Notes: generated by a model from the sequence alone, not told the origin. A stretch of 64,000 nt of DNA from Shewanella sp. SNU WT4 (GCF_006494715.1 NZ_CP041151.1:248001-312000); one strand, 5' to 3'. Positions 29,864 through 43,716 are shown, counted from the stretch's first letter. Translations and numbers: made by a program.

Positions 29864-30403
29864 ATGAAAAAACTATTGCTCGCATCTATGCTAATTTTTA
29901 CGCCACTCACCGAAGCAAGTGCCTTGCCAGAGGCTTTGCAAAACATTGCCGCAGTGCAAAAAGCCGATGCGCGGGTTATTACTTCTGGCCTGCCAACGCC
30001 AGCGGAATTTGATTCACTCGCGCGTTCAGGGGTAAATGTCGTTATTAATTTAATGCCAGATAGCAGCAATGACAGTTATCACAACGAGGCGCAATTAGTC
30101 CAAGCGGCAGGTATGGAATACGTTTATATTCCCGTTGATTGGCAACATCCGACCATTGATGATGTAAACCGCTTCTTTGCGGCCATGCTGAACCATCAAA
30201 ACCAAGATATTCTAATTCACTGCAAAGCTAACTATCGCGCCTCGGCTTTTTATTACCTTTATGAAGTGACCCAGCTTGGCAAAAACCCACAAGCAAGCAT
30301 GCAGCATACTATGGCGCCGTGGGGAGATATTGAGCGCAGCTTGCAGCAATATCCGCAGTGGCAGCAATTGATTAATCAGGTATTGGCGCAGTACGACCAA
30401 TAA
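29864..30403 (+). CDS. Exported DUF442-like tyrosine phosphatase-fold protein
   Basis: A 179-residue protein with an N-terminal signal peptide (about 1-20, MKKLLLASMLIFTPLTEASA). The body has a phosphatase-like fold: ITSGLPTPAEFDSLARSGV, VVINLMP, and the P-loop HCKANYRAS. That loop has Cys120 and Arg125 separated by four residues instead of the five of classical tyrosine phosphatases. This CX4R form is known from the DUF442 (BLH phosphatase-like) group. The substrate is unknown and the likely location is the periplasm. It is followed by a terminator shared with glmS. Confidence 0.75.
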   Translation: MKKLLLASMLIFTPLTEASALPEALQNIAAVQKADARVITSGLPTPAEFDSLARSGVNVVINLMPDSSNDSYHNEAQLVQAAGMEYVYIPVDWQHPTIDDVNRFFAAMLNHQNQDILIHCKANYRASAFYYLYEVTQLGKNPQASMQHTMAPWGDIERSLQQYPQWQQLINQVLAQYDQ

Positions 30404-30404
30404 A

Positions 30405-30427
30405 AAAGGCGCTACTGGAGCGCCTTT
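30405..30427. terminator. Shared terminator between the phosphatase-like gene and glmS
   Basis: AAAGGCGCT and AGCGCCTTT with a five-base loop, flanked by an A run. It lies between two convergent genes and can serve both. Confidence 0.8.
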
Positions 30428-30445
30428 AGGGAAAACCGTGAATGA

Positions 30446-32275
30446 TTACTCAACGGTAACCGATTTGGCCAAGTTTCTTGGCTGGTCAACGTCCGTGCCC
30501 TTAATCAAGGCCACGTGGTATGACAGTAATTGCAGTGGAATAGTGTAAATCAGTGGCGCCATAAAGGCATCACAATGAGGCACAGGGATCACCTTCATAG
30601 TGTCATCCGACTCAAACTCAGCATCAACATCAGCAAACACATACATTAAGCCGCCGCGCGCACGCACTTCCTCAACGTTAGATTTAAGCTTTTCTAACAA
30701 CTCATTGTTAGGCGCCACCACAATCACCGGCATGTCAGCATCGATTAAGGCTAAAGGGCCGTGCTTCAATTCACCAGAGGCATAAGCTTCAGCGTGAATA
30801 TACGAAATCTCTTTAAGCTTTAACGCGCCTTCCATAGCAATCGGGTATTGATCGCCGCGCCCTAAGAATAAGGCATTATTTTTATCTGCAAAATCTACCG
30901 CTAATGCAGCAATGGCATCATCCAATCCTAATGCTTGTTCCACTTTAGCTGGCATAGATAACAAACTTTGGGTGATATCGGCTTGCATTTGCAGCGACAT
31001 ACCGTTGTGACGACCAATGGCGGCAGTCAGCATCAATAAACCCGCTAACTGCACAGTAAAGGCTTTGGTTGAAGCCACACCAATTTCGGCGCCAGCCTTC
31101 ATCATGTAAGCCATGTCAGATTCACGCACCAATGATGAACCTGGCGAGTTACAAATGGTCAGCGTCGCTTTATAACCCATTTCTTTAGCTAAACGTAACG
31201 CCGCCAAGGTATCTGCGGTTTCACCAGATTGTGAAATAGTCACTAACAAGCTGTTTGGGAATAAGTGCGACTTGCGATAACGAAACTCTGATGCGATTTC
31301 GACATTACAAGATACCCCAGCCCAATCTTCTAACCAGTAACGCGCAGCCATACCTGAGTGATAACTGGTGCCACAGGCAATAATTTGCACGTGCTTAATG
31401 TCTTTTAAAAACTCACCCGCATTGGCACCAAAGGCAGTATCTAACACTTGCTTGTTAGCTATGCGGCCTTCAATAGTGCGTGATAACGCTAATGGCTGCT
31501 CATAAATTTCTTTGAGCATATAGTGGCGATATTCACCTTTATCGCCAGCATCATGGGTGACTTCAGATTCTTTGATTTCACGCTTAACTGGCGCGCCATT
31601 AACATCAAAAATAGCTACCTGACGACGGGTCACTTCAGCCACATCGCCTTCTTCTAAAAACGCGAATGAGCGCGTCACAGGTAATAAGGCTAATTGATCT
31701 GAGGCGACAAAGTTTTCACCTAAGCCAAAACCTATCACTAATGGGCTACCAGAGCGCGCAACCACTAAACGCTCGTTATCGCGTCTATCCATAACCACTG
31801 TGCCGTAAGCGCCTTGCAGTTGCTTAACTGTGGCTTGCACCGCAGCCAGTAAGCTCGCGTGGGTTTTTAATTCATGGTGCACTAAGTGGCAGATAACTTC
31901 AGTGTCAGTGTCAGAGGTAAACACATAACCTAAGCCTTTAAGCATGTCGCGCAGCTTGTTATGGTTTTCGATAATACCGTTATGCACCACGGCAATATCA
32001 TCACTGGATACATGAGGGTGGGCATTACGCTCACTTGGCTCGCCATGGGTTGCCCAGCGAGTATGGGCAATACCTGTGCCGCCTGCTAATGGATGCTTAT
32101 CTAACGCAGCTGTCAGTTCCTGAACCTTGCCGACGCGGCGGGTACGGTTTAGCTCGCCATTATGAATAACGGCGACACCCGCCGAATCATAACCGCGGTA
32201 TTCTAAACGGCGTAAGCCCTCAACCAAGATTTCAGCAACATCCCTTTGCGCCACGGCGCCAACGATTCCACACAT
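30446..32275 (-). CDS. glmS: Glucosamine-6-phosphate synthase GlmS
   Basis: A 609-residue glutamine:fructose-6-phosphate aminotransferase, the first step to UDP-GlcNAc. After removal of Met the N-terminal Cys (MCGIVGAV) is the glutaminase nucleophile. The glutaminase domain covers about 1-220 and two SIS sugar-isomerase domains follow (CGTSYHSG and SQSGETADT in the first). The C-terminus [13 protein letters not shown] is the conserved family end. Length equals that of the E. coli enzyme. It lies 47 bp downstream of a DeoR-type regulator and is probably co-transcribed with it. Confidence 0.97.
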   Translation of the reverse strand: MCGIVGAVAQRDVAEILVEGLRRLEYRGYDSAGVAVIHNGELNRTRRVGKVQELTAALDKHPLAGGTGIAHTRWATHGEPSERNAHPHVSSDDIAVVHNGIIENHNKLRDMLKGLGYVFTSDTDTEVICHLVHHELKTHASLLAAVQATVKQLQGAYGTVVMDRRDNERLVVARSGSPLVIGFGLGENFVASDQLALLPVTRSFAFLEEGDVAEVTRRQVAIFDVNGAPVKREIKESEVTHDAGDKGEYRHYMLKEIYEQPLALSRTIEGRIANKQVLDTAFGANAGEFLKDIKHVQIIACGTSYHSGMAARYWLEDWAGVSCNVEIASEFRYRKSHLFPNSLLVTISQSGETADTLAALRLAKEMGYKATLTICNSPGSSLVRESDMAYMMKAGAEIGVASTKAFTVQLAGLLMLTAAIGRHNGMSLQMQADITQSLLSMPAKVEQALGLDDAIAALAVDFADKNNALFLGRGDQYPIAMEGALKLKEISYIHAEAYASGELKHGPLALIDADMPVIVVAPNNELLEKLKSNVEEVRARGGLMYVFADVDAEFESDDTMKVIPVPHCDAFMAPLIYTIPLQLLSYHVALIKGTDVDQPRNLAKSVTVE

Positions 32276-32322
32276 AGTTCACCTGTTATTTCAAAGATAA
32301 ATGGGTAGTGTTTAACACTAAG

Positions 32323-33093
32323 TTATTCTTGATAAGGGGCAAGAATAACTTCAACCCCTTGTTGACGGATGGCAGCAGCAGCTTCTAGCGGCAATCTGTC
32401 ATCCGTGACTAATTTATTAACCGTGCTCCACGGCAATTCCAAATTAGGAATACGGCGCCCAAGCTTGTGCGATTCGAGCATGACCACAACTTCACGAGAT
32501 ACTTCTGCCATCACCTTGCTTAAGCCTGTGAGTTCATTAAACGTAGTGGTTCCTCGGGCTAAATCCAAACCATCGGCGCCAATAAACAATTGATCGAAGT
32601 TATATGAACGTAGCACTTGTTCGGCGATACGACCTTGAAATGATTCAGAATGCGGATCCCAAGTGCCGCCGGTCATCAATAAGGTCGGCTCGAACTCGAG
32701 ATCATGAATGGCATTGGCAAGCAGCAAGGAGTTAGTCATCACCACTAGGCCGCGCTTATCGTTCAAATGCGAAATAATGCCTATGGTCGTGCTGCCAGAA
32801 TCAATAATGATGCGATTGTGATCATCAATCAGCTTGGCCGCAGTGGCTGCGATACTGAGTTTATTGGCCGACAGCAGTTTATAAGAGCCTTGGGTAATAT
32901 CTTGAGGCACCGCCACCGCGCCACCATAACGACGAAACAACAGACCGTTTTTCTCTAATGCGGTCAAATCTTTACGAATAGTCACCACAGAGGTTTCAAA
33001 TAAGAGGGATAGCTCATCAACACTGACTTCCCCTTGCTCATTTAACAGGTTAAGTATGCCGTGCCGTCGCTGCTGGGTGTTTCGTTTAGTCAT
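32323..33093 (-). CDS. DeoR-family transcriptional regulator upstream of glmS
   Basis: A 256-residue repressor-type protein. The N-terminal winged helix-turn-helix (about 8-60) shows VSVDELSLLFETSVVTIRKDLTALEKNG. The C-terminal DeoR sensor domain, a sugar-phosphate-binding fold, shows IIDSGSTTIGII and IGADGLDLARGTTTFNE. Members of this family usually sense a phosphosugar. The position directly before glmS suggests control of amino-sugar synthesis, but this is an inference from context. Confidence 0.88.
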   Translation of the reverse strand: MTKRNTQQRRHGILNLLNEQGEVSVDELSLLFETSVVTIRKDLTALEKNGLLFRRYGGAVAVPQDITQGSYKLLSANKLSIAATAAKLIDDHNRIIIDSGSTTIGIISHLNDKRGLVVMTNSLLLANAIHDLEFEPTLLMTGGTWDPHSESFQGRIAEQVLRSYNFDQLFIGADGLDLARGTTTFNELTGLSKVMAEVSREVVVMLESHKLGRRIPNLELPWSTVNKLVTDDRLPLEAAAAIRQQGVEVILAPYQE

Positions 33094-33233
33094 TTATCTT
33101 TCGAGTTAAGTTTCGTTTCGAAAGTTAATTATATACAAATGAAAGAAGTTTGCCAGTAACCAAGACGATATTGCTGATAAAAAACTCATTTTTTGATGAG
33201 TAGTACGCGATGCACTAAATCACAGCCATAAAA

Positions 33234-33255
33234 AAAGCAGCCGTTTGGCTGCTTT
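33234..33255 (-). terminator. Terminator of the TonB-dependent receptor gene
   Basis: AAAGCAGCC, loop GTTT, GGCTGCTTT, preceded on the plus strand by an A run that gives a U tail on the minus-strand transcript. It separates the receptor gene from deoR and glmS. Confidence 0.85.
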
Positions 33256-33273
33256 GTGAGTGTAATAATTTGC

Positions 33274-35391
33274 TTAGAACTTAGCTTCAACCGCCAACGC
33301 TAGGCTGCGGCCAGCGCCTATGCTCACGTCTTGATAGCTACCGCCATCGAGATATTCTTTATCAAAGAGGTTTTTGATATTCATGCGCAGATTAACTTCC
33401 GTGCCTTGAATGTCCCACGCATAGGCAGCGCCTAAGTCAAAGCGGACAAAACCATCTTTAGTAATAGTATTGCTGGTATTGGCAAAACGCTCACCCACAT
33501 ACACAGCGCCAAAGTTCAGGGCTAAATCATCATTCACTTCATAACGAGTCCAGATATTGGCTGACCACTGCGGAGCATCAATCGGCGTTTTGCCATCAAG
33601 TTGCTTGCTATCACCTGTGCCAGTTTTATATTTAGCATCTAAGTACATCATAGAACTGGTGATAAACCAGCTGTCACTCATCTGGCCCTGCGCACCCAAC
33701 TCAAAGCCGCGGTGATGTTGCTCACCATCTTGGTTAGTTATGTACTTGTCACCTGCTGGCGTTTCTTGATCAAAAATCTGTTTAACCACTTTATTGTCAA
33801 CGTTAATATCAAACACTGCTGCCGTCAGTAATAAGCTGCTGTTAAACAGTTCCCACTTAGTACCCAATTCATATTGTGTGCCATATTCAGGCTTAAGATC
33901 TAACTGGTCATTGACGTCGAACTCATCATTCACCATGCCTTGCGGCGTGAAACTTTTTGAGTAGTTAACATAAATGCTGCCGTGATCAGTTGGCGCGTAC
34001 ACTAAACCCACTTTTGGCGATAAAGCATAGCTGTTATTGCCTTGGCCTTCTTTTTTCTGCTCGTCGTAACGCACACCAGCTAACACTTTCCATTCTTCCG
34101 TCAAACTCATCAGATCTTGGACGTAGAAACCATAGTGGTAATACTCAGAGGTTGATTTAGCTTTAGTAGCATTTAAGTAGTTAACATCGGGAGCCACTAT
34201 TTGCCCAGGCATGACAGTGGCAGATTCGCCGCCATCATAAAACTGCTGATAGTAATAATTTAGATAATTACCACCAATCAATAACTGATGCTCGATGCTG
34301 CCAGTATCAAAGTCAGCCAAGAAATCTACATAAGCCGTCTTATGCTGCCAATTATCATGGCGATCGAAAGGTTTAACTGTATAACCATTTTCAAATGGGT
34401 TTTCAGTATAGGTAGGTGATGAGCCTAAACGTTGACGCTCAAATTTCTGATGGTTATATCCCGTCTTCACTTTGAGGTTATCAGAGAGCTGCCAGCTAAT
34501 ATCTGCGCCTAAGTTAGTGACATTGTTGTCAGTGAAAGTCCAAGGCATTTCCCAGATGTCTTTACGGTCACCAATAATCTCGCCTTGGCTGTTTAACCAA
34601 GCACCTGAATCTATGTTGGTTTTGTCAGAAGTATTATCGTATTTCACCGATAATGTCAGATCATCGGTCACATCAAAATCTAAGGCAACGAAACCTAACA
34701 GGCGATCACGCTCTTGATGCTCGCCGTTAAAGTATTCACGCCAGTATTGAGTGTCTTGTTTTACTAACACAGTGCGATAACGCACGGTTTGATCTTCATT
34801 GACGGCGCCGCCGGCATCTAACTGAAAACGAGTTGAACCTTGATCGTCAGTATCAAACCCTAAGTTAAACAAGCTATCGTAGGTCGGCTTTTTGGTAACC
34901 ATGTTAACTAAGCCGCCAGGACCAGACTGGCCATAGAGCATAGACGATGGGCCTTTAAGCACTTCAACTTGCTCAAGGGTTTCAATGGGCTGCACGTAAT
35001 GCGACCAGTGCTGCTGACCATTTACTAGGAAACCAGAACCAGAATCCAATTCAAAACCACGAATAGCGAATACTTGGCGGTTCCATTTTTCGCTGCCAGA
35101 AGTGACAGATGAGTCATTGCTCAGCACTTCACCTAAGTTAGTGGCAAGCTGCTCATCGGTGACGAAATCAGGGATCACGGTAACTGACTGTGGGGTATCA
35201 ATTAATGCAATATCACCGCGCATAGCACCACTAGCATTGCCGGCTTTATAGTTATTGAATTGCTGAGCAACAACACTGATACGCTCAATGTTAGCCGTTG
35301 CAACGACTTGAGCATTACCCTCGTCAGCTACAGCATTAACACTTAATAAGCTCATGATTGCCAAACTAATTGATGATCTTCTGGTGTTCAT
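33274..35391 (-). CDS. TonB-dependent siderophore receptor
   Basis: An outer-membrane receptor of about 705 residues, of the FhuE/ferrichrome type. The start at 35391 is chosen because GGGG lies just upstream and the protein then begins with a signal peptide (MNTRRSSISLAIMSLLSVNA); an ATG at 35430 would add 13 unsuitable residues. The plug domain shows VTVIPDFVTDEQL and VEVLKGPSSMLYGQSGPGG. The beta barrel follows and ends in the terminal Phe expected of outer-membrane proteins. A Fur box lies upstream. The ligand, probably a ferric siderophore, cannot be named from sequence. Confidence 0.92.
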   Translation of the reverse strand: MNTRRSSISLAIMSLLSVNAVADEGNAQVVATANIERISVVAQQFNNYKAGNASGAMRGDIALIDTPQSVTVIPDFVTDEQLATNLGEVLSNDSSVTSGSEKWNRQVFAIRGFELDSGSGFLVNGQQHWSHYVQPIETLEQVEVLKGPSSMLYGQSGPGGLVNMVTKKPTYDSLFNLGFDTDDQGSTRFQLDAGGAVNEDQTVRYRTVLVKQDTQYWREYFNGEHQERDRLLGFVALDFDVTDDLTLSVKYDNTSDKTNIDSGAWLNSQGEIIGDRKDIWEMPWTFTDNNVTNLGADISWQLSDNLKVKTGYNHQKFERQRLGSSPTYTENPFENGYTVKPFDRHDNWQHKTAYVDFLADFDTGSIEHQLLIGGNYLNYYYQQFYDGGESATVMPGQIVAPDVNYLNATKAKSTSEYYHYGFYVQDLMSLTEEWKVLAGVRYDEQKKEGQGNNSYALSPKVGLVYAPTDHGSIYVNYSKSFTPQGMVNDEFDVNDQLDLKPEYGTQYELGTKWELFNSSLLLTAAVFDINVDNKVVKQIFDQETPAGDKYITNQDGEQHHRGFELGAQGQMSDSWFITSSMMYLDAKYKTGTGDSKQLDGKTPIDAPQWSANIWTRYEVNDDLALNFGAVYVGERFANTSNTITKDGFVRFDLGAAYAWDIQGTEVNLRMNIKNLFDKEYLDGGSYQDVSIGAGRSLALAVEAKF

Positions 35392-35438
35392 TACTATCCC
35401 CACAGCACGACATTGTACTTTATGTCGCAAAGCCTAAA

Positions 35439-35453
35439 TGAGAATCTATATCA
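35439..35453. promoter_or_regulatory. Fur box upstream of the siderophore receptor
   Basis: On the minus strand TGATATAGATTCTCA matches the 7-1-7 Fur motif at 11 of 14 positions. It lies about 48 bp before the receptor start codon. Iron repression of such receptors is well known. Confidence 0.65.
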
Positions 35454-35554
35454 TTCACACTCTTTTTTACATATTTATGGTAATAATTGAACTAGATCAC
35501 TTATTTAAGGGGCTAGCTCTGCTGTAAAAACTTTTAATTAAGCTCAGAAATAAA

Positions 35555-35577
35555 AAAAGCACCTCTATGGTGCTTTT
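35555..35577 (-). terminator. glmU terminator
   Basis: AAAAGCACC, loop TCTAT, GGTGCTTTT with a flanking A run, about 30 bp beyond the glmU stop on the minus strand. Confidence 0.85.
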
Positions 35578-35606
35578 AATCAGTGTCACATTTAAGTGAA
35601 TTAAGC

Positions 35607-36974
35607 TTACTTGGCTTGCTTTTGTGGGCGCTGCCAGCCACAAAAATGCTTTTGCTTAACGCGGGTGATCACTAACTCATTAGCGCCCACATCACGAGTG
35701 ATAGTAGAACCTGCGCCTAAGGTCGCGCCTTTGCCAATAGTGACTGGGGCAACTAATTGAGTGTCACTGCCAACAAACACATCATCTTCAATCACAGTTA
35801 AGTGCTTGTTAGCGCCATCATAGTTACAAGTAATAGTGCCAGCACCTATGTTTACGCCGCTACCAACCTGCGCATCGCCTATATAGGTCAAGTGACCAGC
35901 TTTCGAGCCTTCGCCCAATACTGCATTTTTAATTTCAACGAAATTACCGACGTGGGCGTCACGCTTAAGCACAGCGCCCGGACGTAAACGTGCAAATGGG
36001 CCGGCGTTAGCCGCTTCTTCTAAACTGGCGCCATCCACTAAGGTGTAAGGCTTAATCTCAGCGTTATCGGCAATAGTACAATCTTTTAAAATCGCGCCAG
36101 CGCCAATAGTGACATTGTTACCTAACACTACTTTGCCTTCAAAGATGACATTAATATCGATCATCACATCCATACCGACGGTCACTTCACCGCGGATATC
36201 AATGCGACTTGGATCGCGTAAATTGGCGCCTTCTAGCATTAATTTCTCGGCGGCACGTGCTTGATAAGCACGCTCTAACTGAGCTAATTGCACGCGATTG
36301 TTAGCGCCTTCCACTTCAATGGCCAGTGGCGGCTGCGCGGTAGTAATCTCTACGCCATCACGTTTTGCCATAGCAACGATATCAGTTAAGTAATATTCAC
36401 CTTGGGCATTGTTTGACGACAACTGACCTAACCACGCCTTCAATTGCTTGCCGGGGGCTGCCATGATGCCACTGTTGATTTCTTTAATTTGAAGCTGGGC
36501 AATGCTCGCATCTTTTTGCTCAACAATACCGATGACATTGCCAGCGCTATCGCGCTCAATGCGGCCATAGCCAGTAGAATCGAGAAGAGTCACAGTCAAA
36601 ATGGCAAGGCCATCGGCAGCGCGAGACGCCAGTAAGGCTTCTAACGTAGAGGCTTGAATTAACGGCACATCGCCATAAAGAATTAAGACGGTATCATCAT
36701 CTTGAATATTGGCGTTAGCCTGCGCTACTGCATGGCCAGTGCCTAACTGTTCGGCTTGCTCAACCCAGTTAAGGTCTTGCTCACCTAAGCGCGCTTGCAA
36801 TTTATCGGCGCCATAACCGTAGACTAAGTTAATCTTGTCGGCGTTAAGCTCGCGAGCGGTATCTATCACATGCTGCACCATAGGCTTGTGCGCGACTGAG
36901 TGCAGTACTTTAGGTAAATCAGAACGCATGCGGGTGCCTTTACCGGCAGCGAGAATAACGACATTGAGCGACAT
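35607..36974 (-). CDS. glmU: Bifunctional GlcNAc-1-P uridyltransferase / GlcN-1-P acetyltransferase GlmU
   Basis: This enzyme makes UDP-GlcNAc in two steps for peptidoglycan and lipopolysaccharide. The start at 36974 is chosen because the family begins [16 protein letters not shown] and a purine-rich GGAAG lies upstream, giving 455 residues, the usual length. The N-terminal nucleotidyltransferase shows LAAGKGTRM and LYGDVPLI. The C-terminal left-handed beta helix shows hexapeptide repeats with [10 protein letters not shown] and [15 protein letters not shown]. It lies 160 bp after atpC but has a terminator between, so it probably has its own promoter. Confidence 0.97.
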   Translation of the reverse strand: MSLNVVILAAGKGTRMRSDLPKVLHSVAHKPMVQHVIDTARELNADKINLVYGYGADKLQARLGEQDLNWVEQAEQLGTGHAVAQANANIQDDDTVLILYGDVPLIQASTLEALLASRAADGLAILTVTLLDSTGYGRIERDSAGNVIGIVEQKDASIAQLQIKEINSGIMAAPGKQLKAWLGQLSSNNAQGEYYLTDIVAMAKRDGVEITTAQPPLAIEVEGANNRVQLAQLERAYQARAAEKLMLEGANLRDPSRIDIRGEVTVGMDVMIDINVIFEGKVVLGNNVTIGAGAILKDCTIADNAEIKPYTLVDGASLEEAANAGPFARLRPGAVLKRDAHVGNFVEIKNAVLGEGSKAGHLTYIGDAQVGSGVNIGAGTITCNYDGANKHLTVIEDDVFVGSDTQLVAPVTIGKGATLGAGSTITRDVGANELVITRVKQKHFCGWQRPQKQAK

Positions 36975-37094
36975 GTTAGCTTCCTTTTCAATTTGCTGGC
37001 GCCATTGTAGCCAAAAGCCATACAAAAATCAGCGGCCTGAACCCACAATCCCTATGGGTCTTTAAGATTGGCATGATTATTATGGCCAGTAACA

Positions 37095-37121
37095 AAAAAG
37101 GCGCCCCGAAGGACGCCTTTT
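37095..37121 (-). terminator. atp operon terminator
   Basis: An A run, GGCGCCC, loop, GGACGCCTTTT with one mismatch in the stem, 15 bp beyond the atpC stop on the minus strand. Confidence 0.8.
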
Positions 37122-37135
37122 AACTAACCTAAACC

Positions 37136-37564
37136 TTAACGGTGCAGGCCTTTCTTGATGGTTTCAACCACACGCAATTGAGCGACGGCTTGCGCCAATT
37201 CAATCGCGGCAGCAGCATAATTGAAATCAGCTCCAGCATTAGCCATATCGGCTTCTGCGCGGCGCTTGGCTTCTAAAGCCGCTGCTTCATCAATGTCTTT
37301 GGCACGCAAAACCACATCAGCCAACACAGAAATTGAACTAGGTTGCACTTCCAGAATACCACCTGAAAGATAAAACACTTCTTCATTGCCGTTTTGCTTG
37401 ACGATGCGCGCCATGCCAGGCTTGATCTTAGTCAACAGAGGTGAGTGACCGTGCATAATGCCCAGTTCACCTTCAGCACCACTTATCTGCAGGCTTTCAA
37501 CCCGACCGGAAAAGATGCTGCTTTCTGCACTAACGATATCAAGCTGTACTGTAATGCTTGCCAT
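37136..37564 (-). CDS. atpC: ATP synthase F1 epsilon subunit
   Basis: The last gene of the atp operon. The start at 37564 ([14 protein letters not shown]) follows an AGGAG site and gives 142 residues, normal for the family; the longer frame to 37591 adds nine unsupported residues. The N-terminal beta sandwich has [19 protein letters not shown], which binds the gamma subunit and c-ring. The C-terminal helical hairpin can inhibit ATP hydrolysis. It lies 37 bp after atpD. Confidence 0.96.
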   Translation of the reverse strand: MASITVQLDIVSAESSIFSGRVESLQISGAEGELGIMHGHSPLLTKIKPGMARIVKQNGNEEVFYLSGGILEVQPSSISVLADVVLRAKDIDEAAALEAKRRAEADMANAGADFNYAAAAIELAQAVAQLRVVETIKKGLHR

Positions 37565-37601
37565 CGGGGTTCTCCTTAAAACACTAAGCAATGATGCTTA
37601 G

Positions 37602-39020
<1,419 letters not shown>

Positions 39021-39025
39021 CTAAC

Positions 39026-39886
39026 CTAAACCGCTGAGGCACCTGACACAATTTCCGACAGTTCCTGCGTAATCGCAGCCTGACGGGCCTTGTTGTACAC
39101 CAACTTCAAGTCATTGATAAGTTCGCCAGCATTGTCGGTTGCCGCCTTCATTGCCACCATACGGGCAGCCTGTTCAGACGCAATGTTTTCAACAACACCT
39201 TGATACACCTGAGATTCTACGTAACGAACCAAAAGCTCTTCTAACAGTTCTTTTGGATCCGGCTCGTAAATATAATCCCAGTGATGTGACTTACTATCAT
39301 CATCGGATTTAGGTAAAGGCAGCAGCTGTTCGATCACGGGTGTCTGCGCCATGGTGTTCACAAACTTGTTGAATACCACGTACAGACGATCCAGTTTGCC
39401 TTCGTTGTAAGCTTCTAGCATGACTTTCACAGTACCGATCAAGTCACTCAATTTAGGTGCATCACCTAAACCTGAGGCTTGAGCCGATAATGGGCCGCCG
39501 AAGCTTTTGAAAAACTGCACACTACGAGCACCAATGGCACAAAATTCAACTTCTGCGCCTTGCTCTCTCCAGCTTTTCACGTCTGCCACAACCTTTTTAA
39601 AGAGGTTGACGTTCAGACCACCACAAAGACCACGGTCGGTGGCTACTACTATGTAACCTACTCGCTTAGCCTCTCGCACCTCTAAATAGGGGTGTTTATA
39701 TTCAAGAGAACCTTGCGCGACGTGACCGATCACCTTACGCATATTCTCCGCATAAGGACGGCTAGCAGCCATGCGCTCTTGTGCTCTGCGCATCTTACTG
39801 GCTGCCACCATTTCCATAGCGGACGTGATCTTCTGAGTGTTTTGTACACTCGCGATCTTGGTTTTAATCTCTTTAGCGCCGGCCAT
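39026..39886 (-). CDS. atpG: ATP synthase F1 gamma subunit
   Basis: The rotor shaft of F1, 286 residues. The N-terminal helix begins [20 protein letters not shown] and the C-terminal helix ends in [19 protein letters not shown], the two coiled-coil parts that turn inside the alpha3beta3 ring. The central domain has [12 protein letters not shown]. Spaced 50 bp from atpA. Confidence 0.98.
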   Translation of the reverse strand: MAGAKEIKTKIASVQNTQKITSAMEMVAASKMRRAQERMAASRPYAENMRKVIGHVAQGSLEYKHPYLEVREAKRVGYIVVATDRGLCGGLNVNLFKKVVADVKSWREQGAEVEFCAIGARSVQFFKSFGGPLSAQASGLGDAPKLSDLIGTVKVMLEAYNEGKLDRLYVVFNKFVNTMAQTPVIEQLLPLPKSDDDSKSHHWDYIYEPDPKELLEELLVRYVESQVYQGVVENIASEQAARMVAMKAATDNAGELINDLKLVYNKARQAAITQELSEIVSGASAV

Positions 39887-39936
39887 CTCTACTCTCCAAT
39901 CTGGACCTTGAGGTGTCTACGACACCTCGATGTTTT

Positions 39937-41478
39937 TTACCAGGTTTGGGTTTTCACGAACTTGTCCAGGCCAGCCTTCAGTTCACCTTCGATATCAGCG
40001 TTATAATCGCCAGACTCGTTAATGGTGTTCATCAACTGTGCATGTTCCGTGTTCATGAAAGAGAGCAGAGCCGCTTCGAAGCTACCGATCTTATTCAGCG
40101 CAACGGCCTTCAGGTAACCTTTTTCAGCTGCGAAAATAGACACAGCCTGATCAGCTACGCTCATAGGCGCATATTGCTTTTGCTTCATCAGTTCGGTAAC
40201 ACGCTCACCGTGCTCTAATTGAGCGCGAGTTGCATCGTCAAGATCAGATGCAAACTGTGAGAACGCAGCCAGCTCTCGATACTGTGCCAGTGCGGTACGA
40301 ATACCACCGGACAGTTTCTTGATGATCTTAGTCTGAGCCGCACCACCAACACGAGATACCGAAATACCTGGGTTAACCGCTGGACGTAAGCCAGAGTTAA
40401 ATAAGTCGGTTTCAAGGAAAATCTGACCGTCGGTAATAGAAATTACGTTGGTCGGTACGAACGCAGAAACGTCACCCGCTTGGGTTTCAATGATTGGCAG
40501 AGCGGTTAACGAACCTGTCTTACCTTTCACTGCACCTTTAGTGAACTTCTCTACATACTCTTCGTTAACGCGTGAAGCACGTTCAAGCAAACGAGAGTGT
40601 AGATAGAATACGTCACCTGGGTAAGCTTCACGTCCTGGTGGACGCTTAAGCAGCAAAGAGATTTGACGGTATGCCACAGCCTGCTTTGACAGGTCATCGT
40701 ATACGATCAGTGCATCTTCACCACGATCACGGAAGTATTCACCCATAGAACAGCCAGAGTATGGTGCCAAGAACTGCAGAGCTGCAGCTTCAGAGGCGGT
40801 AGCCACAACCACGATAGTGTTGGCTAATGCACCATGCTCTTCAAGTTTGCGTACTACGTTGGCGATGGTAGAAGCTTTCTGACCAATGGCTACGTACACA
40901 CACTTGATACCAGAATCTTTCTGGTTGATCACGGCATCAATCGCCATCGCTGTTTTACCAGTCTGACGGTCACCAATGATCAATTCACGTTGACCACGAC
41001 CAATAGGGATCATGGCATCAACGGCTTTATAACCAGTTTGAATTGGTTGTGATACTGACTTACGCTCAATAACACCAGGAGCAATCACTTCAACAGGCGA
41101 GAAACCATCGTTATCGATTGGTCCTTTACCGTCGATTGGAGCACCCAGAGTGTTAACCACGCGACCCAGCAAACCACGGCCAACTGGAACTTCCAGAATA
41201 CGACCAGTGGTCTTAACTTTTACGCCCTCAGCTAAATCAGCATAAGGACCCATTACTACGGCACCGACAGAATCACGTTCTAAGTTCAACGCGATAGCAT
41301 AACGGTTACCTGGCAGTTCGATCATTTCGCCTTGCATTACATCGGCTAAGCCGTGAATGCGAATGATGCCGTCACTTACTGCAACAATAGTACCTTCGTT
41401 GCGAGCTTCACTAACGACGTCGAACTGCTCGATCCGCTGCTTAATCAGATCGCTGATTTCAGTGGAATTCAGTTGCAT
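39937..41478 (-). CDS. atpA: ATP synthase F1 alpha subunit
   Basis: The non-catalytic nucleotide-binding subunit. The start at 41478 ([16 protein letters not shown]) gives 513 residues, the same as E. coli; the frame can open two codons earlier. The P-loop GDRQTGKT is at 169-176 and the arginine-finger region VSRVGGAAQ is present. Spaced 14 bp from atpH. Confidence 0.98.
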   Translation of the reverse strand: MQLNSTEISDLIKQRIEQFDVVSEARNEGTIVAVSDGIIRIHGLADVMQGEMIELPGNRYAIALNLERDSVGAVVMGPYADLAEGVKVKTTGRILEVPVGRGLLGRVVNTLGAPIDGKGPIDNDGFSPVEVIAPGVIERKSVSQPIQTGYKAVDAMIPIGRGQRELIIGDRQTGKTAMAIDAVINQKDSGIKCVYVAIGQKASTIANVVRKLEEHGALANTIVVVATASEAAALQFLAPYSGCSMGEYFRDRGEDALIVYDDLSKQAVAYRQISLLLKRPPGREAYPGDVFYLHSRLLERASRVNEEYVEKFTKGAVKGKTGSLTALPIIETQAGDVSAFVPTNVISITDGQIFLETDLFNSGLRPAVNPGISVSRVGGAAQTKIIKKLSGGIRTALAQYRELAAFSQFASDLDDATRAQLEHGERVTELMKQKQYAPMSVADQAVSIFAAEKGYLKAVALNKIGSFEAALLSFMNTEHAQLMNTINESGDYNADIEGELKAGLDKFVKTQTW

Positions 41479-41492
41479 GCTCAAACTCCCAA

Positions 41493-42026
41493 TTACGACT
41501 GTAGGCTATCAGCAAGACGAGATAATTTACCTCGAACCGACCCATCAATGACGAGGTCTCCTGCCTTAATAATTGCACCAGCGATTAAGCCAGCATCGAC
41601 ACTACAGTTCAGCTTAACTTTGCGTGTGAGACGTTTCTCCAACGAGATACTAATCTGCTGTACTTGCTCGTCACTGAGTTCAGTTGCTGAAACCACTTCG
41701 GCCTCAACAATTTTTTCCCAGTCGTTGCGGAACTCAACAAACAGTTGAGCGACAGCAGGCAGAACCTCGAGGCGACCGTTTTCAGCCATTACCTTGATCA
41801 GGTTTTGTCCTTGTGTATCCATCTGCTCGCCACACACACTGATAAACAGTTGTGCGAGTTGAGCACTGGCCATTGAGCCAGAAAGCAATGGACGCATAGT
41901 GTCGTTTTCACTCACTAGTGCAGCAAAATCAAGCATTTCTGCCCATTTTTCCACGGCTTGATGTTCTACAGCAAAGTCAAAAGCTGCCTTAGCATAAGGG
42001 CGAGCAATGGTGGTTAACTCAGCCAT
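41493..42026 (-). CDS. atpH: ATP synthase F1 delta subunit
   Basis: A 177-residue peripheral-stalk subunit that ties the alpha subunits to subunit b. It begins [19 protein letters not shown] and ends with the family motif [17 protein letters not shown]. It lies 15 bp after atpF. Confidence 0.97.
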   Translation of the reverse strand: MAELTTIARPYAKAAFDFAVEHQAVEKWAEMLDFAALVSENDTMRPLLSGSMASAQLAQLFISVCGEQMDTQGQNLIKVMAENGRLEVLPAVAQLFVEFRNDWEKIVEAEVVSATELSDEQVQQISISLEKRLTRKVKLNCSVDAGLIAGAIIKAGDLVIDGSVRGKLSRLADSLQS

Positions 42027-42041
42027 AACTCCACTCCCTTA

Positions 42042-42512
42042 TCAAATTTCAGCAACAAGTTTATTAACTATGTCGCTATGGGCGGCTTGATCGATCGAAC
42101 GCTCAAGGATTCTCTCTGCGCCGAGAACGGCCAGAGAGGCAACCTGCTTACGCAGATCTTCTTTCACGCGATTACGTTCAGCTTCAATTTCTGCTTTACC
42201 CTGAGCGATGATTCTTGCACGCTCAGTGTCTGCTTCAGCTTTGGCTTCTTCAACAATTTGATTTTTGCGCTTGTTAGCAGCATCAATAATTTCGTTGGCA
42301 GTAGCTTTAGCTTCTTTAAGTTGGTCAGTTGCTTTCGCCTGAGCCAACTCCAGGTCTTTTGCCGCGCGGTCCGCAGAAGCGATACCATCAGCAATCCTTT
42401 TTTGGCGTTCTTCGATGGCATGCATCAAAGGTGGCCAAACATACTTCATGCAGAACCACACGAAGAGAATAAAGGCGACCGTCTGACCGATTAGGGTAGC
42501 GTTGATATTCAC
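42042..42512 (-). CDS. atpF: ATP synthase Fo b subunit
   Basis: A 156-residue stator subunit. One N-terminal membrane segment (about 5-27, [20 protein letters not shown]) is followed by a long, highly charged, Ala-rich coiled coil that dimerises and reaches F1. Length is the same as in E. coli. Confidence 0.97.
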   Translation of the reverse strand: MNINATLIGQTVAFILFVWFCMKYVWPPLMHAIEERQKRIADGIASADRAAKDLELAQAKATDQLKEAKATANEIIDAANKRKNQIVEEAKAEADTERARIIAQGKAEIEAERNRVKEDLRKQVASLAVLGAERILERSIDQAAHSDIVNKLVAEI

Positions 42513-42550
42513 AACAGCCTCCTATTTAGAGTTAAGACAGAAGCGTTTTT

Positions 42551-42829
<279 letters not shown>

Positions 42830-42867
42830 TTAGTGATGATTTAGTTTAAAAATTTCTTCAGCAACCC

Positions 42868-43707
<840 letters not shown>

Positions 43708-43716
43708 TCATCCCAC

